Source: Ruminiclostridium cellobioparum DSM 1351 = ATCC 15832
GTDB taxonomy: Bacteria > Bacillota > Clostridia > Acetivibrionales > DSM-1351
Reading direction: 5' to 3'
NCBI RefSeq assembly: GCF_000621505.1
Contig: NZ_JHYD01000031.1
Location: 1 to 64,000 of the forward strand
DNA length: 64,000 nt
In this document: positions 44,269 through 54,050 of the stretch, in pieces
Position numbering within the stretch: the first letter of the stretch is position 1
Layout: each line of letters opens with the position of its first letter
The notes under the pieces: model-generated
What the model saw: the letters and a program-made list of their open reading frames with translations, nothing else
What the model was told of the DNA's origin: nothing
Database searches by the model: none
Translations under genes and position numbers: made by a program

Positions 44269-45282
44269 TTAATTGTTATCATTTATATTATCGCCAAGTT
44301 TGTTAAGAGTTACTCCTTTATAATAATACTTCAGGATGTCGGAATAGGGGTATCCCTCCTTTGCCAGATAATCGGCTCCGCACTGGCTCATCCCCACGCC
44401 GTGCCCATAGCCCAGGGTGGTAACGTCTATTTTGCCGTCTGAAAGCTTTGACAGCTTGAAGTTTGCGGATTTCAGCTGAAATATTTTCCTGAAATCCGTT
44501 CCCTTGATTTTTATATTGCCAATCTCCATTTCCATAACACGGTCACCGGAGGAATACTTTTTTATTTTAATTGCAGAAAAAAGATCCTTGGTCTTTAGCT
44601 GAAATTCAGGGTTGAATTCTTTCAGTTTTTTAACCATTTCCTCCTGGTCAAAAACCACCTGGGTTTTATACTCTGAAAAAGTGTCCTCACCGGGGCTTTC
44701 CACCCCCCTGAGGTAAGGTTCCGCCGTTCCGTCCCATACATCTTCGGAATTTTCGGTATGCCCCCCGCTGTTTGAGTGGAAAAGAGGATTTATTACAACA
44801 CCGTTGTATTCAATAATCTGTCCTGAGGTTTCACTTACTGCCCTACAAATCTTATTCCAGTATTTAAAGGCTGAGAACAGGCCCCACCGTTTCATTGCCG
44901 TTTCCTTGCTGATCCACGCCTGGCAGTGGGCCGGGTTTGTGCAAACATCGGCTCCGTTATGCGCCGTCTCAGAGGAACCATACAGCTTGGCGGCCCGTCC
45001 CATGGCATATGTCCTGGCCGCAACCGCCTGCGCTTTAAGTGCCTCCATTTCAAAAGAAGCCGGCATTTCGGCGGCAACCACCCCGATCAGGTAGTCTTCC
45101 AGATTCATTTTAACTGTCTTTTTCTGGTCTGAAAGGTAAACATTTATGGTCAGCGGCTTATCTGTACTCTCCTTTGCTGTTTTCTCCTGCTCCTGTATTA
45201 TGCTGAAATTGCGGACCATTAATAAAGGTATAAAAACAATTAATATAACCATGAAAATTATGTAAATACAAAGTTTCTTCAT
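44269..45282 (-). CDS. spoIID: Stage II sporulation protein D
   Basis: SpoIID is the mother-cell lytic transglycosylase of the engulfment machine with SpoIIM and SpoIIP. The 337-residue protein has an N-terminal membrane anchor (residues 5-22), then the SpoIID domain. Family blocks are MNLEDYLIGVVAAEMPASFE, LKAQAVAARTYAM, the Cys-containing VCTNPAHCQAWIS, FHSNSGGHTENSEDVW and, near the end, TLGYGHGVGMSQCGA. It lies upstream of spoIIQ. A possible sigma-E promoter is listed separately. Confidence 0.96.
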   Translation of the reverse strand: MKKLCIYIIFMVILIVFIPLLMVRNFSIIQEQEKTAKESTDKPLTINVYLSDQKKTVKMNLEDYLIGVVAAEMPASFEMEALKAQAVAARTYAMGRAAKLYGSSETAHNGADVCTNPAHCQAWISKETAMKRWGLFSAFKYWNKICRAVSETSGQIIEYNGVVINPLFHSNSGGHTENSEDVWDGTAEPYLRGVESPGEDTFSEYKTQVVFDQEEMVKKLKEFNPEFQLKTKDLFSAIKIKKYSSGDRVMEMEIGNIKIKGTDFRKIFQLKSANFKLSKLSDGKIDVTTLGYGHGVGMSQCGADYLAKEGYPYSDILKYYYKGVTLNKLGDNINDNN

Positions 45283-45336
45283 TTTACCTCCATGCCCCAA
45301 ATATCAATTCCTCACATAAAACCAAGGACATGTTTT

Positions 45337-45366
45337 AGTATATTCATATATAAACATAATTTATGA
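45337..45366 (-). promoter_or_regulatory. Possible sigma-E promoter of spoIID
   Basis: On the minus strand ATA (in TCATAAA) and AATATACT are separated by 17 bases, resembling the ATA-N16-18-CATACANT pattern of sigma-E with 5 of 8 matches in the -10. It is about 60 bases before the spoIID start. The match is modest. Confidence 0.3.
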
Positions 45367-45423
45367 TTTACTCAGTCATTTTTATATGTATTTTTAATCC
45401 TTCAGGCATTTTCTAGCACGCTA

Positions 45424-47142
45424 CTACTCCATATATCCGCCCTTCATAGGTGAAACCGCAAGCTTTGAATATATTTTCAATATGCCTGTTTTTTCCTTCA
45501 ATACAGGGGGCCGCATGGTCCGTCTTCTTTCAGAAAGGCAGCCGTTTACCTCCTCAGCGGTTTTTTCCTTTCCGGCAATACCTACTATATCTATTCTTCT
45601 TGAGGGAATGTCAACTCGGATCAAATCTCCCTCCTGTACAAGAGATATAGGCCCTCCCTCAACAGCTTCGGGGGAAACGTGGCCTATTGCCGGACCCCTT
45701 GTTGCACCTGAAAACCGTCCGTCGGTTATAAGGCATACCGAGCCTGATAATTGGTCATCACAGGCTATGGCTTCTGTAGTGTAAAACATTTCAGGCATCC
45801 CCGACCCCTTTGGCCCTTCATAGCGGATAATCACCACATCCCCGGGCTGTATCCTCTTCCGTACCACCGACTGGTAAGCCTCCTCTTCGCTGTCAAAGGG
45901 ACGGGCCCTTCCCGTGAAAACAAGCATCTCCTTTTTCAGGGCGGAGTGCTTGACTACCGCACCCTCCGGAGCAAGATTCCCCTTTAGGACTGCCACTGCT
46001 CCGTGTTCTGATATCGGAGAAGAGCTGCTTTTAATAACATCATTTCTATCAATTTTTCTTTCAGATAAATAGTCCTTGCACTTTTCATAATAGCCTTCTT
46101 TTTTCAGGCCCTCCAGGTTTTCGCCCAGAGTTTTGCCTGTTACCGTCATTACCTCCAGATTGAGATGTTCTTTTATCTGCTCCATCACATAGGGAGTTCC
46201 TCCGGCATACCAATAGTATTCTGCAGGATGCACCCCGCTCGGACGGATATTGCACAAATGCGGAATTTGCCTGTGAATCCTGTCAAACATCCCGGCGTCT
46301 ATTTCAATGCCAAGCTGATAAGCTATTGCAGGCAGATGCAGAAGTGTATTGGAAGAACCCGCTATGGCCGCATGTACCATTATGGCATTTTCAAAAGCCT
46401 TACAGGTCATTATCCTGTCCGGTGTCAAATTGCTTTTAACCAGATCAACAACAGCTTTACCGGCAGCTTTGGACCAATTCCCAATTTCATCACCCCAAGC
46501 CGGGATAAGGGCGGCTCCCGGAAGTGCCACACCAAGGGCTTCAGCCATTATCTGCATTGTGCTTGCAGTGCCCATAAACTGGCAGGCTCCGCAGCTGGGG
46601 CACGCATTGTGCTTATAATATGTATACTCCTCCAGTGTTATCTCATTTCTTAAATATTTGGCATGATAGGCACCAATCTGCTCAAGTGTCAGGTTGTCCA
46701 CCCCTGTTTTCATCACTCCTCCCGGAACAAAAACCGAGGGTATGTTGCAGCGCGCCATTGCCATCAAATGTCCCGGTACCGATTTATCACAGGAGGATAT
46801 GAATACTGCTCCGTCAAAGGGCGTAGCCTTCAGCTGAACTTCTATTGTGTTGGCTATCATTTCTCTTGATATAAGTGAGTAGTTCATGCCGTCATGTCCC
46901 TGCGCAATACCGTCGCAGATATCTGTCACGGTATACCTGGCGGCCTTGGCACCCCGTCGGTCGATTTCGGTTCTCACCATGTGGACAAGCTCTCCAAGAT
47001 GAACACTTCCGGGATGACTGTCCCCCCAGGAGCTGTTAACCATGATCTGGGCCTTTCCGAGATCCTCCGTACTCCAGCCCGCCCCCAGTTTCAAAGAGTC
47101 TATTTCAGCAGCTATTCCTCTCATTTCCTGACTTCGCAACAT
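45424..47142 (-). CDS. IlvD/Edd-family dehydratase, probably sugar-acid type
   Basis: A 572-residue iron-sulfur dehydratase of the IlvD/Edd superfamily. Cluster cysteines are visible in [18 protein letters not shown] and [17 protein letters not shown]. Other family blocks are [39 protein letters not shown] and [20 protein letters not shown]. The length and the place at the end of a sugar-uptake operon point to a sugar-acid (aldonate) dehydratase rather than valine/isoleucine synthesis, but sequence alone does not exclude dihydroxy-acid dehydratase. The start is the ATG behind GGAGAGG. It lies 38 bases after the GH130 gene, the last of the operon. Confidence 0.88.
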   Translation of the reverse strand: MLRSQEMRGIAAEIDSLKLGAGWSTEDLGKAQIMVNSSWGDSHPGSVHLGELVHMVRTEIDRRGAKAARYTVTDICDGIAQGHDGMNYSLISREMIANTIEVQLKATPFDGAVFISSCDKSVPGHLMAMARCNIPSVFVPGGVMKTGVDNLTLEQIGAYHAKYLRNEITLEEYTYYKHNACPSCGACQFMGTASTMQIMAEALGVALPGAALIPAWGDEIGNWSKAAGKAVVDLVKSNLTPDRIMTCKAFENAIMVHAAIAGSSNTLLHLPAIAYQLGIEIDAGMFDRIHRQIPHLCNIRPSGVHPAEYYWYAGGTPYVMEQIKEHLNLEVMTVTGKTLGENLEGLKKEGYYEKCKDYLSERKIDRNDVIKSSSSPISEHGAVAVLKGNLAPEGAVVKHSALKKEMLVFTGRARPFDSEEEAYQSVVRKRIQPGDVVIIRYEGPKGSGMPEMFYTTEAIACDDQLSGSVCLITDGRFSGATRGPAIGHVSPEAVEGGPISLVQEGDLIRVDIPSRRIDIVGIAGKEKTAEEVNGCLSERRRTMRPPVLKEKTGILKIYSKLAVSPMKGGYME

Positions 47143-47179
47143 GTTCCTCTCTCCTATGCCGTATTGTATATTTATGACA

Positions 47180-48187
47180 TTACCGCTGTTCCATAACAAA
47201 ATCAATCAATTCCTCAGTTGGAACCGTAGCCAGACTGATAGCGGTATCCGTACATCCATAGTATATATGCAATATACCTTCCTTTTCAACAGCTGCCGTA
47301 GGAAAAATCACATCGGGTATATACAAGCCGAATTTCTCATAGTACTCTTCCGGCTCCATAATGAAGCTTTTTGCCCTGGCTATGATCTTCCCGGGATTTT
47401 CAATATCCAGCAGCATTGCCCCTGCCCGGTAGACATTATGGTCATCTACTCCGTGATACAAGGTCAGCCAGCCTTTATCGGTCCTGATGGGCGGAGCCGA
47501 GCCTCCGATTTTTTGGGATTCCCAGGACTGTTCCGGAACAGCAAGAAGTTTCGGTTCGCTCCAATCAACCAGGTTATCGGAATAGCAAATCCACATGCCG
47601 GCCTTTTCTGTTCCGAACTCTTCTCCTGTATATTCCTCCGGCCTTCTCAGCAATGCAAATTTTCCGTTTATTTTTTCGGGGAACAGTATATTGTCCCTGT
47701 CATTAATTTCAAACGGCGTTGTATATGCCACCTGTTCAAAATGTATCATATCATCCGATACCATAATTCCCGAGCGGGTCATGAAGCTTTCCTTCCTTGA
47801 CCAGCCGTCGGGATATTCGGGGCTGACTTCTATGGGCTTTCCCACTCCTGTGGGATAATAGCCGTAGGATGAAGGGCGTAATGCATATGTAAGATAAAAC
47901 CTGCCCTCTATTTTTACTATTCTCGGGTCCTGAACACTTCCATACGGAAAGCCAAAGGTACCAGGTGTTATTATGGGTTCGTCGGTCACATGAGTAAAGT
48001 GTATGCCATCATCACTTTCCAGCAGACCTATATAACAGTGAAACGGCATCAGAGACCCGGCTGCCCTTTCATACATGTAGAACCTGCCCTTTTCCAGTAT
48101 TACGGCCGGATTGAAAACCGTGGCCTTTCTCCAGTCGAATATGCCGGGCCTCACTATGGGATTTTCCTTGCATCTTGTTATCTTCAT
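47180..48187 (-). CDS. Glycoside hydrolase family 130 (mannoside phosphorylase-like)
   Basis: A 335-residue five-bladed beta-propeller of family GH130. Most members phosphorolyse beta-mannosides such as mannosyl-glucose or beta-1,4-mannooligosaccharides, releasing mannose-1-phosphate. Blade motifs are [40 protein letters not shown] with the conserved catalytic-type Asp, [20 protein letters not shown] and [20 protein letters not shown]. There is no signal peptide, so it acts inside the cell on imported oligosaccharides. It lies between GH1 and the dehydratase gene with short gaps. A hydrolytic GH130 is the alternative. Confidence 0.92.
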   Translation of the reverse strand: MKITRCKENPIVRPGIFDWRKATVFNPAVILEKGRFYMYERAAGSLMPFHCYIGLLESDDGIHFTHVTDEPIITPGTFGFPYGSVQDPRIVKIEGRFYLTYALRPSSYGYYPTGVGKPIEVSPEYPDGWSRKESFMTRSGIMVSDDMIHFEQVAYTTPFEINDRDNILFPEKINGKFALLRRPEEYTGEEFGTEKAGMWICYSDNLVDWSEPKLLAVPEQSWESQKIGGSAPPIRTDKGWLTLYHGVDDHNVYRAGAMLLDIENPGKIIARAKSFIMEPEEYYEKFGLYIPDVIFPTAAVEKEGILHIYYGCTDTAISLATVPTEELIDFVMEQR

Positions 48188-48203
48188 CTGTTCATACCTG
48201 CCA

Positions 48204-49538
48204 TTATTTAATATTTTTTAAAAATTCCTTATACCACAAAGAGCTTTTCTTCCATAATCTTTGCTGCGTCTTATAATCAACATGGAACAGGCCGAATCTT
48301 TTGCTGTATCCCCAGGCCCATTCGAAATTGTCCAGCAGGGACCAGGCATAATAGCCCTCTACTCTGCAGCCGTCCTTTTTAGCCTGCAGCATTGCAGCTA
48401 TATGGTTCTTCAGATATTCAACCCTGTCATCGTCCTGGATAATGCCTCCTGAAACAACGTCATCAGCATAGGCTGCTCCGTTTTCAGTGACAAAAATCCG
48501 GGGATCATCATATTTATTTTTTAATCTTAAAAGCAATTCGTGCATGCCCTCCTGGTAAACCTCCCAGTTAAATGCCGTATAAGGTCTTCCCGCCGGCTTT
48601 ACCTCCTCAAATCCTAATACAGGATCTGCATCCGAGCGTTTTACAACTTTTCTGAAGTAGTAATTTACACCCAGAAAATCCCCGGGATTACCGGCAATCA
48701 CATGCATATCTCCGGTTTGTACGACAGGTGCGGCGCCGGCTTTGTTGTATATATCAAGAATGTCTTCAGGGTAAGCCCCTTTAAATATTGGATCCAAAAA
48801 CCATCTGTTGTGGTATCCGTCAACAATCCTGGCGGTTTCGGCATCTTCCTGCAAGTCTGAGGCAGGGTGAACCGGATACAGATTTAAAGTGATTCCGATA
48901 TCATCAACTTTTTTGCAGCTGCTCCTGAATGCCTGAACGGTCTTTGCATGGGATAATATTAAATGATGGGACACCTGAACCGCTGTGGGAAGGTCGGTTA
49001 TTCCGGGGGCATGCCTGCCCTGCCTGTGTCCTGCAAATGCTGCCACCCAGGGTTCATTGTGGGTAATCCACTTATTAACCGAACCGCCAAAGCTTTTAAA
49101 CATCGCCTGGGCATATTCAACAAAATAATCCACTGTTTCCCGGTTTGCCCAACCGCCTGTTTTCTGGAGCGACTGCGGCAAATCCCAATGGTACAGGGTT
49201 ATAATCGGTTCAATGTCATTTTTCAACAATTCTTCAATCAGTTTTTTATAGAAGTCCATGCCTTTTTGATTGAGCTTTCCTCTTCCCTCCGGCATAACTC
49301 TCGCCCAGCCTATGGAGAACCTGTAGGAATTTATCCCCAGCTCCTTCATAAGGCCTATATCTTCCTTGAATTTATGATAATGGTCGCAGGCAATTTCTCC
49401 GGTATCTCCATTGTGTACCTTACCCGGTATTTTGCAAAATTCGTCCCAGATATTCAGGCCCTTACCATCTTCAAGATAAGCCCCTTCAATTTGGTAAGCC
49501 GCTGTTGCCGCGCCCCACAAGAATCGTCTGTCTTCCAT
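48204..49538 (-). CDS. Glycoside hydrolase family 1 (beta-glucosidase type)
   Basis: A 444-residue cytoplasmic GH1 enzyme. The acid/base Glu is in THNEPWVAAFAG, the nucleophile Glu in IFVTENGAAY, and the N-terminal signature is FLWGAATAAYQIEGAY. It is unlikely to be a phospho-beta-glucosidase because the neighbours encode an ABC importer, not a PTS. Hydrolysis of cellobiose-like or beta-mannoside oligosaccharides is likely; with GH130 next to it a glucomannan-derived substrate is plausible. The start is the ATG behind GGAGGG; a start seven codons upstream is less likely. Confidence 0.95.
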   Translation of the reverse strand: MEDRRFLWGAATAAYQIEGAYLEDGKGLNIWDEFCKIPGKVHNGDTGEIACDHYHKFKEDIGLMKELGINSYRFSIGWARVMPEGRGKLNQKGMDFYKKLIEELLKNDIEPIITLYHWDLPQSLQKTGGWANRETVDYFVEYAQAMFKSFGGSVNKWITHNEPWVAAFAGHRQGRHAPGITDLPTAVQVSHHLILSHAKTVQAFRSSCKKVDDIGITLNLYPVHPASDLQEDAETARIVDGYHNRWFLDPIFKGAYPEDILDIYNKAGAAPVVQTGDMHVIAGNPGDFLGVNYYFRKVVKRSDADPVLGFEEVKPAGRPYTAFNWEVYQEGMHELLLRLKNKYDDPRIFVTENGAAYADDVVSGGIIQDDDRVEYLKNHIAAMLQAKKDGCRVEGYYAWSLLDNFEWAWGYSKRFGLFHVDYKTQQRLWKKSSLWYKEFLKNIK

Positions 49539-49600
49539 ATCCGCCCTCCGATTTATCATTATATAAAATTAATTCCATTTCTGCTTGCCGCCAATACGGT

Positions 49601-50464
49601 TTATCCCTTCACAGCCCCCGCTGTCATACCGTCTATTACCTGCTTCTGCAATAAAAGGTATATTGCAATGACAGGGATTGAGGATATTACCAGCGCGGCC
49701 ATAAGACCGGCATAATTACTGGTTTCCGCACCCAGAAAGTTGTATAGTCCCAATGGAAGTGTCTTTTTCTGTTCTACCGATATAAAAATAAGTGCAAAAG
49801 AAAACTCCTTCCAGTTATTTAAAAAGTTCAGTATAACTACCGAGGCAATTGCCGGCTTTGTCATGGGAAGTATTATTTTTAGAAACATCTTGTATATGGG
49901 GCTGCCGTCAATAATGGAAGCTTCCAGAATTTCATCGGGAAAAGCCCGCATGAAGCTCTCCATAATGAATATGGTTATGGGCAGGCCAAAAGCCGTATAT
50001 GTTAAAATCAAGGACCAAAGGGAGTCCAGCAGCCGCAGGGTCCTCATCTGGATAAAAAGCGGTACAAGAATTGACTGCAGCGGTATCAGCATGCCCACAA
50101 TAAAAATGGAATAAACTCCTTTTTGCATGCTGAACCTGAATTTAGACAGTATAAAGGCGGCAGCCGCGCCAATAAATACTGTAAAAATTATAGCAGCTAC
50201 AGAGACAATAATGCTGTTTATAAAATATGTCCCTATATTTGCCTGCTTCCATGCATTTGCATAATTCTCAAAGTGCAATGTTGCAGGCAGTGCAAATGTG
50301 CTCATGGATATATCCTTATTGGTTTTCAGCGAGGTATAAAGCATCCAGATCAATGGATAAAGGGTAATAATGGATGCCATACCCAGCACAAAGAAGAGTG
50401 CTATTTTTGAAATCGATCTGTTTGAAGTGCCATGCTTCAAAATGATTTTCGCATTTTCATTCAT
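49601..50464 (-). CDS. Sugar ABC transporter permease (MalG type)
   Basis: A 287-residue membrane protein with six helices, one of two permeases of a CUT1-type oligosaccharide importer. The EAA loop that contacts the ATPase is at about residues 190-210 (LEASIIDGSPIYKMFLKIIL, with the conserved Gly). It overlaps no gene and begins 11 bases after its partner permease. No ATPase gene is in the operon, so a shared MsmK-like ATPase elsewhere in the genome is expected. The ribosome binding site is GGGGGA. Confidence 0.94.
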   Translation of the reverse strand: MNENAKIILKHGTSNRSISKIALFFVLGMASIITLYPLIWMLYTSLKTNKDISMSTFALPATLHFENYANAWKQANIGTYFINSIIVSVAAIIFTVFIGAAAAFILSKFRFSMQKGVYSIFIVGMLIPLQSILVPLFIQMRTLRLLDSLWSLILTYTAFGLPITIFIMESFMRAFPDEILEASIIDGSPIYKMFLKIILPMTKPAIASVVILNFLNNWKEFSFALIFISVEQKKTLPLGLYNFLGAETSNYAGLMAALVISSIPVIAIYLLLQKQVIDGMTAGAVKG

Positions 50465-50475
50465 GCCATATCCCC

Positions 50476-51354
50476 CTAATCCGATAAATTCCGGCTCATA
50501 AGACTTCTGCTGATAATTATCAGACCGAAGCTGATAATTGAGATTACCAGTGAAACAGCGCTGCCGTAGCCGTATTGATATATTGCAAAGGTTTTGTTAT
50601 ACATATATGTCGCCATAAGTTCGGTTGCGTTGGCAGGTCCCCCTCCTGTCATAACAAACACAAGATCAAAGGATCTCATGCTTCCTGAAATGCAAAGTAC
50701 AACCGCGGTCATCACAGTGGGCCAAAGCATCGGTAAAATAATATTTGTAAGCTTTTTAAGCTCACCTGCACCGTCTATATCCGCAGCTTCCAGGATTTCT
50801 TCCGGAATATTTTGAATTGCGGCCAGGAATATAATCATGTAATAGCCGAAGCACTGCCACACAATCACGGCACATATGCTGAGCATGGCCAGCTTTGGGT
50901 CTCCCAGCCAGTTTTGTGTAAGCTCCTCAAGACCTATAGCCTCCAGTATGCTGTTGATAATACCAACCTGGGAATTTAATATGGTTGACCATAAAAGACC
51001 TACAACTACTGTTGACAGTATCATGGGGATAAAAAATGCTGTTCTGAAAAAACCGGCCCCCTTGATATTTCTGCTTAATATGACTGCCAGTATCAGACCG
51101 ATCGGTACCTGACCGAAAATTGAGAAAAGTACTATAAAAATATTATTTTTAAACGATTGCCAGAATACTTCATCCGTTAATATGATTTTAAAGTTATTTA
51201 ATCCGGTATAAATTGGCTCGCTTAATCCGTTCCAATCATAAAACCCATAAATAAAAGATCTCACTATGGGATATAAAACAAATATAAAATAGATCAACAG
51301 TGCAGGAAGCATACCGGCTATGATGTATTTGACATTCTTTCTGATAATGTCCAT
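50476..51354 (-). CDS. Sugar ABC transporter permease (MalF type)
   Basis: A 292-residue permease with six helices, the MalF-like partner. The EAA loop reads EILEAADIDGAGELKKLTNI near residue 200. The first helix (IIAGMLPALLIYFIFVLYPI) and the PIVRSFIYGFYDWNG segment are typical of CUT1 permeases. The start has AAAGGAG upstream. A perfect palindrome lies between it and the binding-protein gene. Confidence 0.94.
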   Translation of the reverse strand: MDIIRKNVKYIIAGMLPALLIYFIFVLYPIVRSFIYGFYDWNGLSEPIYTGLNNFKIILTDEVFWQSFKNNIFIVLFSIFGQVPIGLILAVILSRNIKGAGFFRTAFFIPMILSTVVVGLLWSTILNSQVGIINSILEAIGLEELTQNWLGDPKLAMLSICAVIVWQCFGYYMIIFLAAIQNIPEEILEAADIDGAGELKKLTNIILPMLWPTVMTAVVLCISGSMRSFDLVFVMTGGGPANATELMATYMYNKTFAIYQYGYGSAVSLVISIISFGLIIISRSLMSRNLSD

Positions 51355-51372
51355 TCGCTCACTCCTTTATTG

Positions 51373-51413
51373 TGCAATGGAATAAGAGAATTAAATTCTC
51401 TTATTCCATTGCA
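51373..51413. repeat. Perfect 20-bp palindrome between binding-protein and permease genes
   Basis: TGCAATGGAATAAGAGAATT and its exact complement flank one base. It lies 6 bases past the binding-protein stop codon. There is no T-run on the minus strand, so it is more likely an mRNA-stabilising or processing hairpin, raising binding-protein over permease levels, than a full terminator. Confidence 0.75.
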
Positions 51414-51419
51414 GATAAA

Positions 51420-52781
51420 CTACTTCACTGCTGCCTGCAGTTGTTCTGCTATCTGTTCAGGTGTCTTCTGATTTGACATAATAGCCTGTAAACCATTATT
51501 AACTATATCGGCCTGTTCCGAATTCAGGGCCGAATCATAGACAGTTACCAGCGGATGATCGCTGATCAGCTTTGTAAGCTTTGTATAAATAGGATCGGAA
51601 GTACTGCTGTCTATATCCACATCCTTGTAGCTGACAGGAATATTTGATTTGGCATAAAGCTTCTGAGCATCACTGTTTGTTGTAAACATGATAAGGTTTT
51701 CTACAGCCGTCTTTTGCTCAGGACTTGCCTTTGCATTTATAGCTATACCGGTGGCACTTACTCCGGACATAACATTGGCATCGCCCTTTCCACCCTCAAA
51801 AGCGGGTAAAATTCCAAGTTCAATATTGGGCTTCATTTCGGGTGTAAGCTTTTCAATCAAGTCAGGAACCGCCCAGGAACCCTCTATCATCATAGCTGCA
51901 TCTCCCCTGTAGAAATAATCCCTGGCCTGAACGTTGTCTATACTTGAGAAGTCTTTATTGAACGCGCCCATATCCGTTATTTCCTTGAAGGTAGTCAGTG
52001 CGGCTACAAACTCCGGATCAGTAAATTTGGCTCCATTTTTAGCAAGTACATTGTCAAGCCATTCACTGCCTGTATATCTGTTTGCCAGGCAGCTGATAAT
52101 GGAGGATTGTGCGGGCCATTTTGCCTTGTTTCCGTGTGCTATTGGAATTACCTTATTTTCCTTGAAGGTGGTTATGGCCTTTTTAAGCTCGGCATAATTG
52201 GCGGGATATGTAAGATTGTATTTTTCAAATAACGCCTTGTTATAGAAAACAATGGACGTTACCGATACACCCAAACCGGCCGAATAAGTCTTTCCATCCA
52301 CTGTAAACTCTTCCAGCGCTCTGCCGATGAACTTATCCTTCCACTCGGTTTCTCTGCTCAGCAAGTCATTTATATCTGCCAGAAGACCGGCCTTTGAAAA
52401 TTCTATGGTCATTGCATTGGGCCAAATTACAAAGGCATCGGGCAATTGTCCGGCAGCGGCCTGAGTCTTCAATTTCGTCTGATATTGATCTCTTGGAATC
52501 TGCTGTTCATCTATTTCATAATTTGTATATTTTGCTCTGAACTGTGTCATTATTTCCTTCATAAATTCGGTACGTTGGTCAGAGCCCACATAAGAATGCC
52601 AAAGAGTGAATTTTGCACTTTGTGCTTCATTATCATTTACAGCACTTTTTGTTTCTTCTGACTGTGCAGCACTTGCCGAATTTGAACTGCTGCCGGTATC
52701 GGCAGGCTTGGAAGCACCACAAGCTGCGAAGCTTAATAACATGATTACTGCCAATAGTAGACATAATACTCTTCTATTCAT
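51420..52781 (-). CDS. Sugar ABC transporter substrate-binding lipoprotein
   Basis: A 453-residue extracellular solute-binding protein, family 1. The lipobox is LSFAAC, giving a lipidated Cys near residue 21, followed by a Ser/Ala/Glu-rich linker and the two-lobed binding domain (FTLWHSYVGSDQRTEFMKEI, VFYNKALFEKYNLTYPANYA, AAMMIEGSWAVPDLIE). It captures an oligosaccharide for the two permeases. The start is the ATG behind AGGAGG; an in-frame start 20 codons upstream is rejected. A TATAAT about 80 bases upstream has only a weak -35, as expected if the adjacent AraC-type regulator activates it. Confidence 0.95.
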   Translation of the reverse strand: MNRRVLCLLLAVIMLLSFAACGASKPADTGSSSNSASAAQSEETKSAVNDNEAQSAKFTLWHSYVGSDQRTEFMKEIMTQFRAKYTNYEIDEQQIPRDQYQTKLKTQAAAGQLPDAFVIWPNAMTIEFSKAGLLADINDLLSRETEWKDKFIGRALEEFTVDGKTYSAGLGVSVTSIVFYNKALFEKYNLTYPANYAELKKAITTFKENKVIPIAHGNKAKWPAQSSIISCLANRYTGSEWLDNVLAKNGAKFTDPEFVAALTTFKEITDMGAFNKDFSSIDNVQARDYFYRGDAAMMIEGSWAVPDLIEKLTPEMKPNIELGILPAFEGGKGDANVMSGVSATGIAINAKASPEQKTAVENLIMFTTNSDAQKLYAKSNIPVSYKDVDIDSSTSDPIYTKLTKLISDHPLVTVYDSALNSEQADIVNNGLQAIMSNQKTPEQIAEQLQAAVK

Positions 52782-52919
52782 ATTTCCTCCTAATAATAAT
52801 TCAGTAATATTGTACAGAAATAGCGCCATTTCCAACTGCATTTTTATTATATATCTACAACCCGCTTTATAAAATCCATAATTCTTTGATTGTATCCGAA
52901 ATTCTTAGAAGTTCCTCAT

Positions 52920-52952
52920 AAAAAAAGGATTTGTTTCGAAACAAACCCTTTT
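52920..52952 (-). terminator. Intrinsic terminator after the response regulator
   Basis: AAAAGG-AT-TTGTTT and AAACAA-AC-CCTTTT pair around CG, with an internal mismatch; on the minus strand the hairpin is followed by TTTTTT. It separates the two-component genes from the transport operon. Confidence 0.85.
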
Positions 52953-52985
52953 ACTGTAATTAATTGTCTAAAACTGCCTGAAACA

Positions 52986-54050
52986 CTACTTCCCAAGCTT
53001 GTTATACTCTGTAGGCGATACTCCCACGAGCTTTTTGAATACACTGCTGAAATATTTGTAGTCGCTGTAGCCAACCATGTCGGACACCTCATATACCTTA
53101 TATATATTCTCGGTAAGCAGGCTTTTGGCTTTTTCAATCCGCACCTTGTTCAAATAATCGGTAAAGCTTTCCTTTCTTATCTTTTTAAACAGGTGACTGA
53201 AGTAATTTGAGTTCAGATATACATTCCGGGCAACCCTCTGGACTGACAAATCCTCATAATAATGGTTATCAATAAAATCAATTGCCTTTGATATGACCAT
53301 TTTATAGTTTTCACCGTTATTATCGTCAAATAGAAGAATGATTTTTTTGGTAAACTCCTGCATCCACTCACTCAATTCCTGAACTGATGTTATATTTAAA
53401 AGCTCGAGATAATGGCCGGGATACGATTCGTTCACCGTATTCTCAAGCTCCACCCCATACTTCTCCAGCATCAGGCAAATGGTATTGACAATATCAACGC
53501 TCAACTTGTGATATTTTTCAATTGGCAGGTTCTTGATTGTATCTTTTCCGAAAATACCGCTTATTGTACTTAATGCCGCCTGATTTTTTCCTGCACGGAT
53601 TGCGACAATATATTTTTCGAGTTCATCCTCTATTTCCTTCTGGAAATAAAGCTTGTCTTTATCAAAATTCAGATCCTCCTGCAGCGAATCCCCGATTCTC
53701 TCCATCAGCTGTGTCAGTTCATCGGCGTCCACAGGTTTGACCAGATAGTCCACCACACCTGATTTAAGGGCCTTCTGCGCATATTGGAAATCATCGTAGC
53801 CGCTGAGAATTACAACCTTGATATTCGGAATTTCCGCTTTAATAATTTCAAGAAGTTCAAGTCCGTTCATCTCAGGCATCATAATGTCGGTCAAAACCAC
53901 CTGGGGCTTCTTCTCTCTGATTATCTCCAATGCCGCTTTCCCGTTTGCAGCCGCTCCAACCACCTCAATGCCCAGCTCTTTCCATGGCATTGTGTAGACC
54001 AGTCCATCCCGAACCATTTTTTCATCATCAACAATCAGAACCTTGATCAT
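52986..54050 (-). CDS. Response regulator with AraC DNA-binding domain (YesN type)
   Basis: A 354-residue regulator. The receiver domain is residues 1-120 with the acidic pocket DD near residue 8, phospho-acceptor Asp in VVLTDIMMPEMNG and Lys in VDYLVKPVD. The C-terminal AraC domain has two helix-turn-helix units (LSVQRVARNVYLNSNYFSHL and YEVSDMVGYSDYKYFSSVFK). It would activate the downstream sugar operon in response to its kinase. Its ATG overlaps the kinase stop codon by one base. Confidence 0.95.
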   Translation of the reverse strand: MIKVLIVDDEKMVRDGLVYTMPWKELGIEVVGAAANGKAALEIIREKKPQVVLTDIMMPEMNGLELLEIIKAEIPNIKVVILSGYDDFQYAQKALKSGVVDYLVKPVDADELTQLMERIGDSLQEDLNFDKDKLYFQKEIEDELEKYIVAIRAGKNQAALSTISGIFGKDTIKNLPIEKYHKLSVDIVNTICLMLEKYGVELENTVNESYPGHYLELLNITSVQELSEWMQEFTKKIILLFDDNNGENYKMVISKAIDFIDNHYYEDLSVQRVARNVYLNSNYFSHLFKKIRKESFTDYLNKVRIEKAKSLLTENIYKVYEVSDMVGYSDYKYFSSVFKKLVGVSPTEYNKLGK

